A stretch of DNA of 16,426 nucleotides from Streptococcaceae bacterium (lineage in GTDB: Bacteria > Bacillota > Bacilli > Lactobacillales > Streptococcaceae), in contig JAIRLR010000136.1 of the NCBI GenBank assembly GCA_031259195.1, forward strand, positions 1 to 16,426. Reading direction: 5' to 3'. The notes beneath the pieces are model-generated. The model ran no database searches. It was given only the letters and a program-made list of their open reading frames with translations, and had not been told where the DNA came from. Positions 16,096 to 16,426 of the stretch are shown here, piece after piece (position 1 is the first letter of the stretch; each line of letters starts with the position of its first letter). The position numbers and the translations under genes are program-made.

Positions 16096-16426
16096 GAGCC
16101 TGTCCAAGATCTCATAAAAAAGAAAGAGAGTGATTCTATCTATGAGATACCCAAGCGACATCAGTCGCGAAGACTTTGATGCGATCCGTCCAAAGTTAAA
16201 AAACTTTAAAAAACGAACCAATCCTAAGCAATATGACTTATACGACATCTTTTGCGCGATTCTCTATGTTATGAAAACCGGCTGCCAGTGGCGCGCTCTA
16301 CCGCACGATTATCCCAAATGGAAGTCTGTTTATACATACTTTAAACAGTGGAGCACTCCACAAGCAGATGGGTCAACTTTGCTTGAAAGACTTTTAAAAA
16401 AAGTATAGCACACCTTCGCTGGGCAG
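16096..16426 (+). mobile_element. IS5-family insertion sequence, left end (runs off the window)
   Basis: The left terminal repeat starts GAGCCTGTCCAAGATCTCAT at 16096 and is preceded by TTA, a suitable 3-bp target. The first transposase frame begins 46 bp in. The right end is outside the window. It is a plausible source of transposase for the MITE-like elements, whose ends also read GA(A/G)CCTGT. Confidence 0.85.
16142..16408 (+). CDS. IS5-family transposase, first reading frame (OrfA)
   Basis: The 88-residue product from ATG 16142 starts MRYPSDISREDFDAIRPKLK and contains ILYVMKTGCQWRALPHDYPKW, the conserved N-terminal helix-turn-helix region (DUF4096 type) of IS5 transposases. The catalytic DDE domain is not in this frame. 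The frame ends LLKKV at 16408 just after a run of seven A (16396-16402) in the phase A_AAA_AAA, a classic -1 slippery site. The -1 frame stays open to the end of the window, so the full transposase is probably made by frameshifting. A GTG at 16130 is an alternative start. Confidence 0.85.
   Translation: MRYPSDISREDFDAIRPKLKNFKKRTNPKQYDLYDIFCAILYVMKTGCQWRALPHDYPKWKSVYTYFKQWSTPQADGSTLLERLLKKV

Overview
The window reads as chromosome of a low-GC Gram-positive bacterium, most likely a member of the Lactobacillaceae. Evidence: AT-rich codon use, strong AGGAGG-type ribosome sites, the prfB-ftsE-ftsX gene order, a T-box in front of pheST, acetate kinase, and a peptidase-type (C39) peptide exporter. 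No 16S gene is present, so the genus cannot be fixed from this sequence.

Layout. 1-1265: a cold-shock protein gene with a long leader, a 29-codon peptide gene with its own promoter built round a perfect palindrome, then a decayed IS30-family element with a smaller hairpin element nested in it. 1266-4055 (+): prfB with the programmed +1 frameshift, ftsE and ftsX, closed by a terminator. 4056-8220 (+): a possible pseudoknotted RNA, then a promoter and T-box leader for pheS-pheT; the leader is interrupted by a hairpin element. 8375-12111 (-): a secreted DUF6273-like protein, a short methionyl-tRNA synthetase (metG) and acetate kinase (ackA); ackA and metG form a tight pair. 12132-16013 (-): remains of a MATE efflux gene, a C39-peptidase ABC exporter, secG, a small GNAT acetyltransferase and a YjdI-type iron-sulfur protein. 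16096 to the end (+): the start of an IS5-family insertion sequence.

The feature that ties the window together is a family of small elements that resemble MITEs. There are about six copies (819, 4447, 8236, 12132, 14629 and 15468). Most have ends resembling GA(A/G)CCTGT, share internal blocks such as the hairpin TCAAGCAAAGCTTGA, and some have 3-bp flanking duplications. Their ends resemble the end of the IS5-family element at 16096, which is a plausible source of the transposase. They have landed at sensitive places: inside the pheST T-box leader, in the 5' leader of the ABC exporter, directly in front of ackA, in the MATE gene, and exactly at the stop/start junction of the yjdI-like/GNAT pair.

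The best candidate for an undescribed system is the 29-residue peptide at 622-711. It has a promoter with a palindromic spacer, a strong ribosome site, a short stretch with the hydrophobic spacing of a C39 leader ending in Ala-Gly, and a 14-residue tail rich in Lys, Pro and aromatics. The C39 exporter at 12440-14608 lacks an obvious adjacent substrate. Linking the two is inference only.
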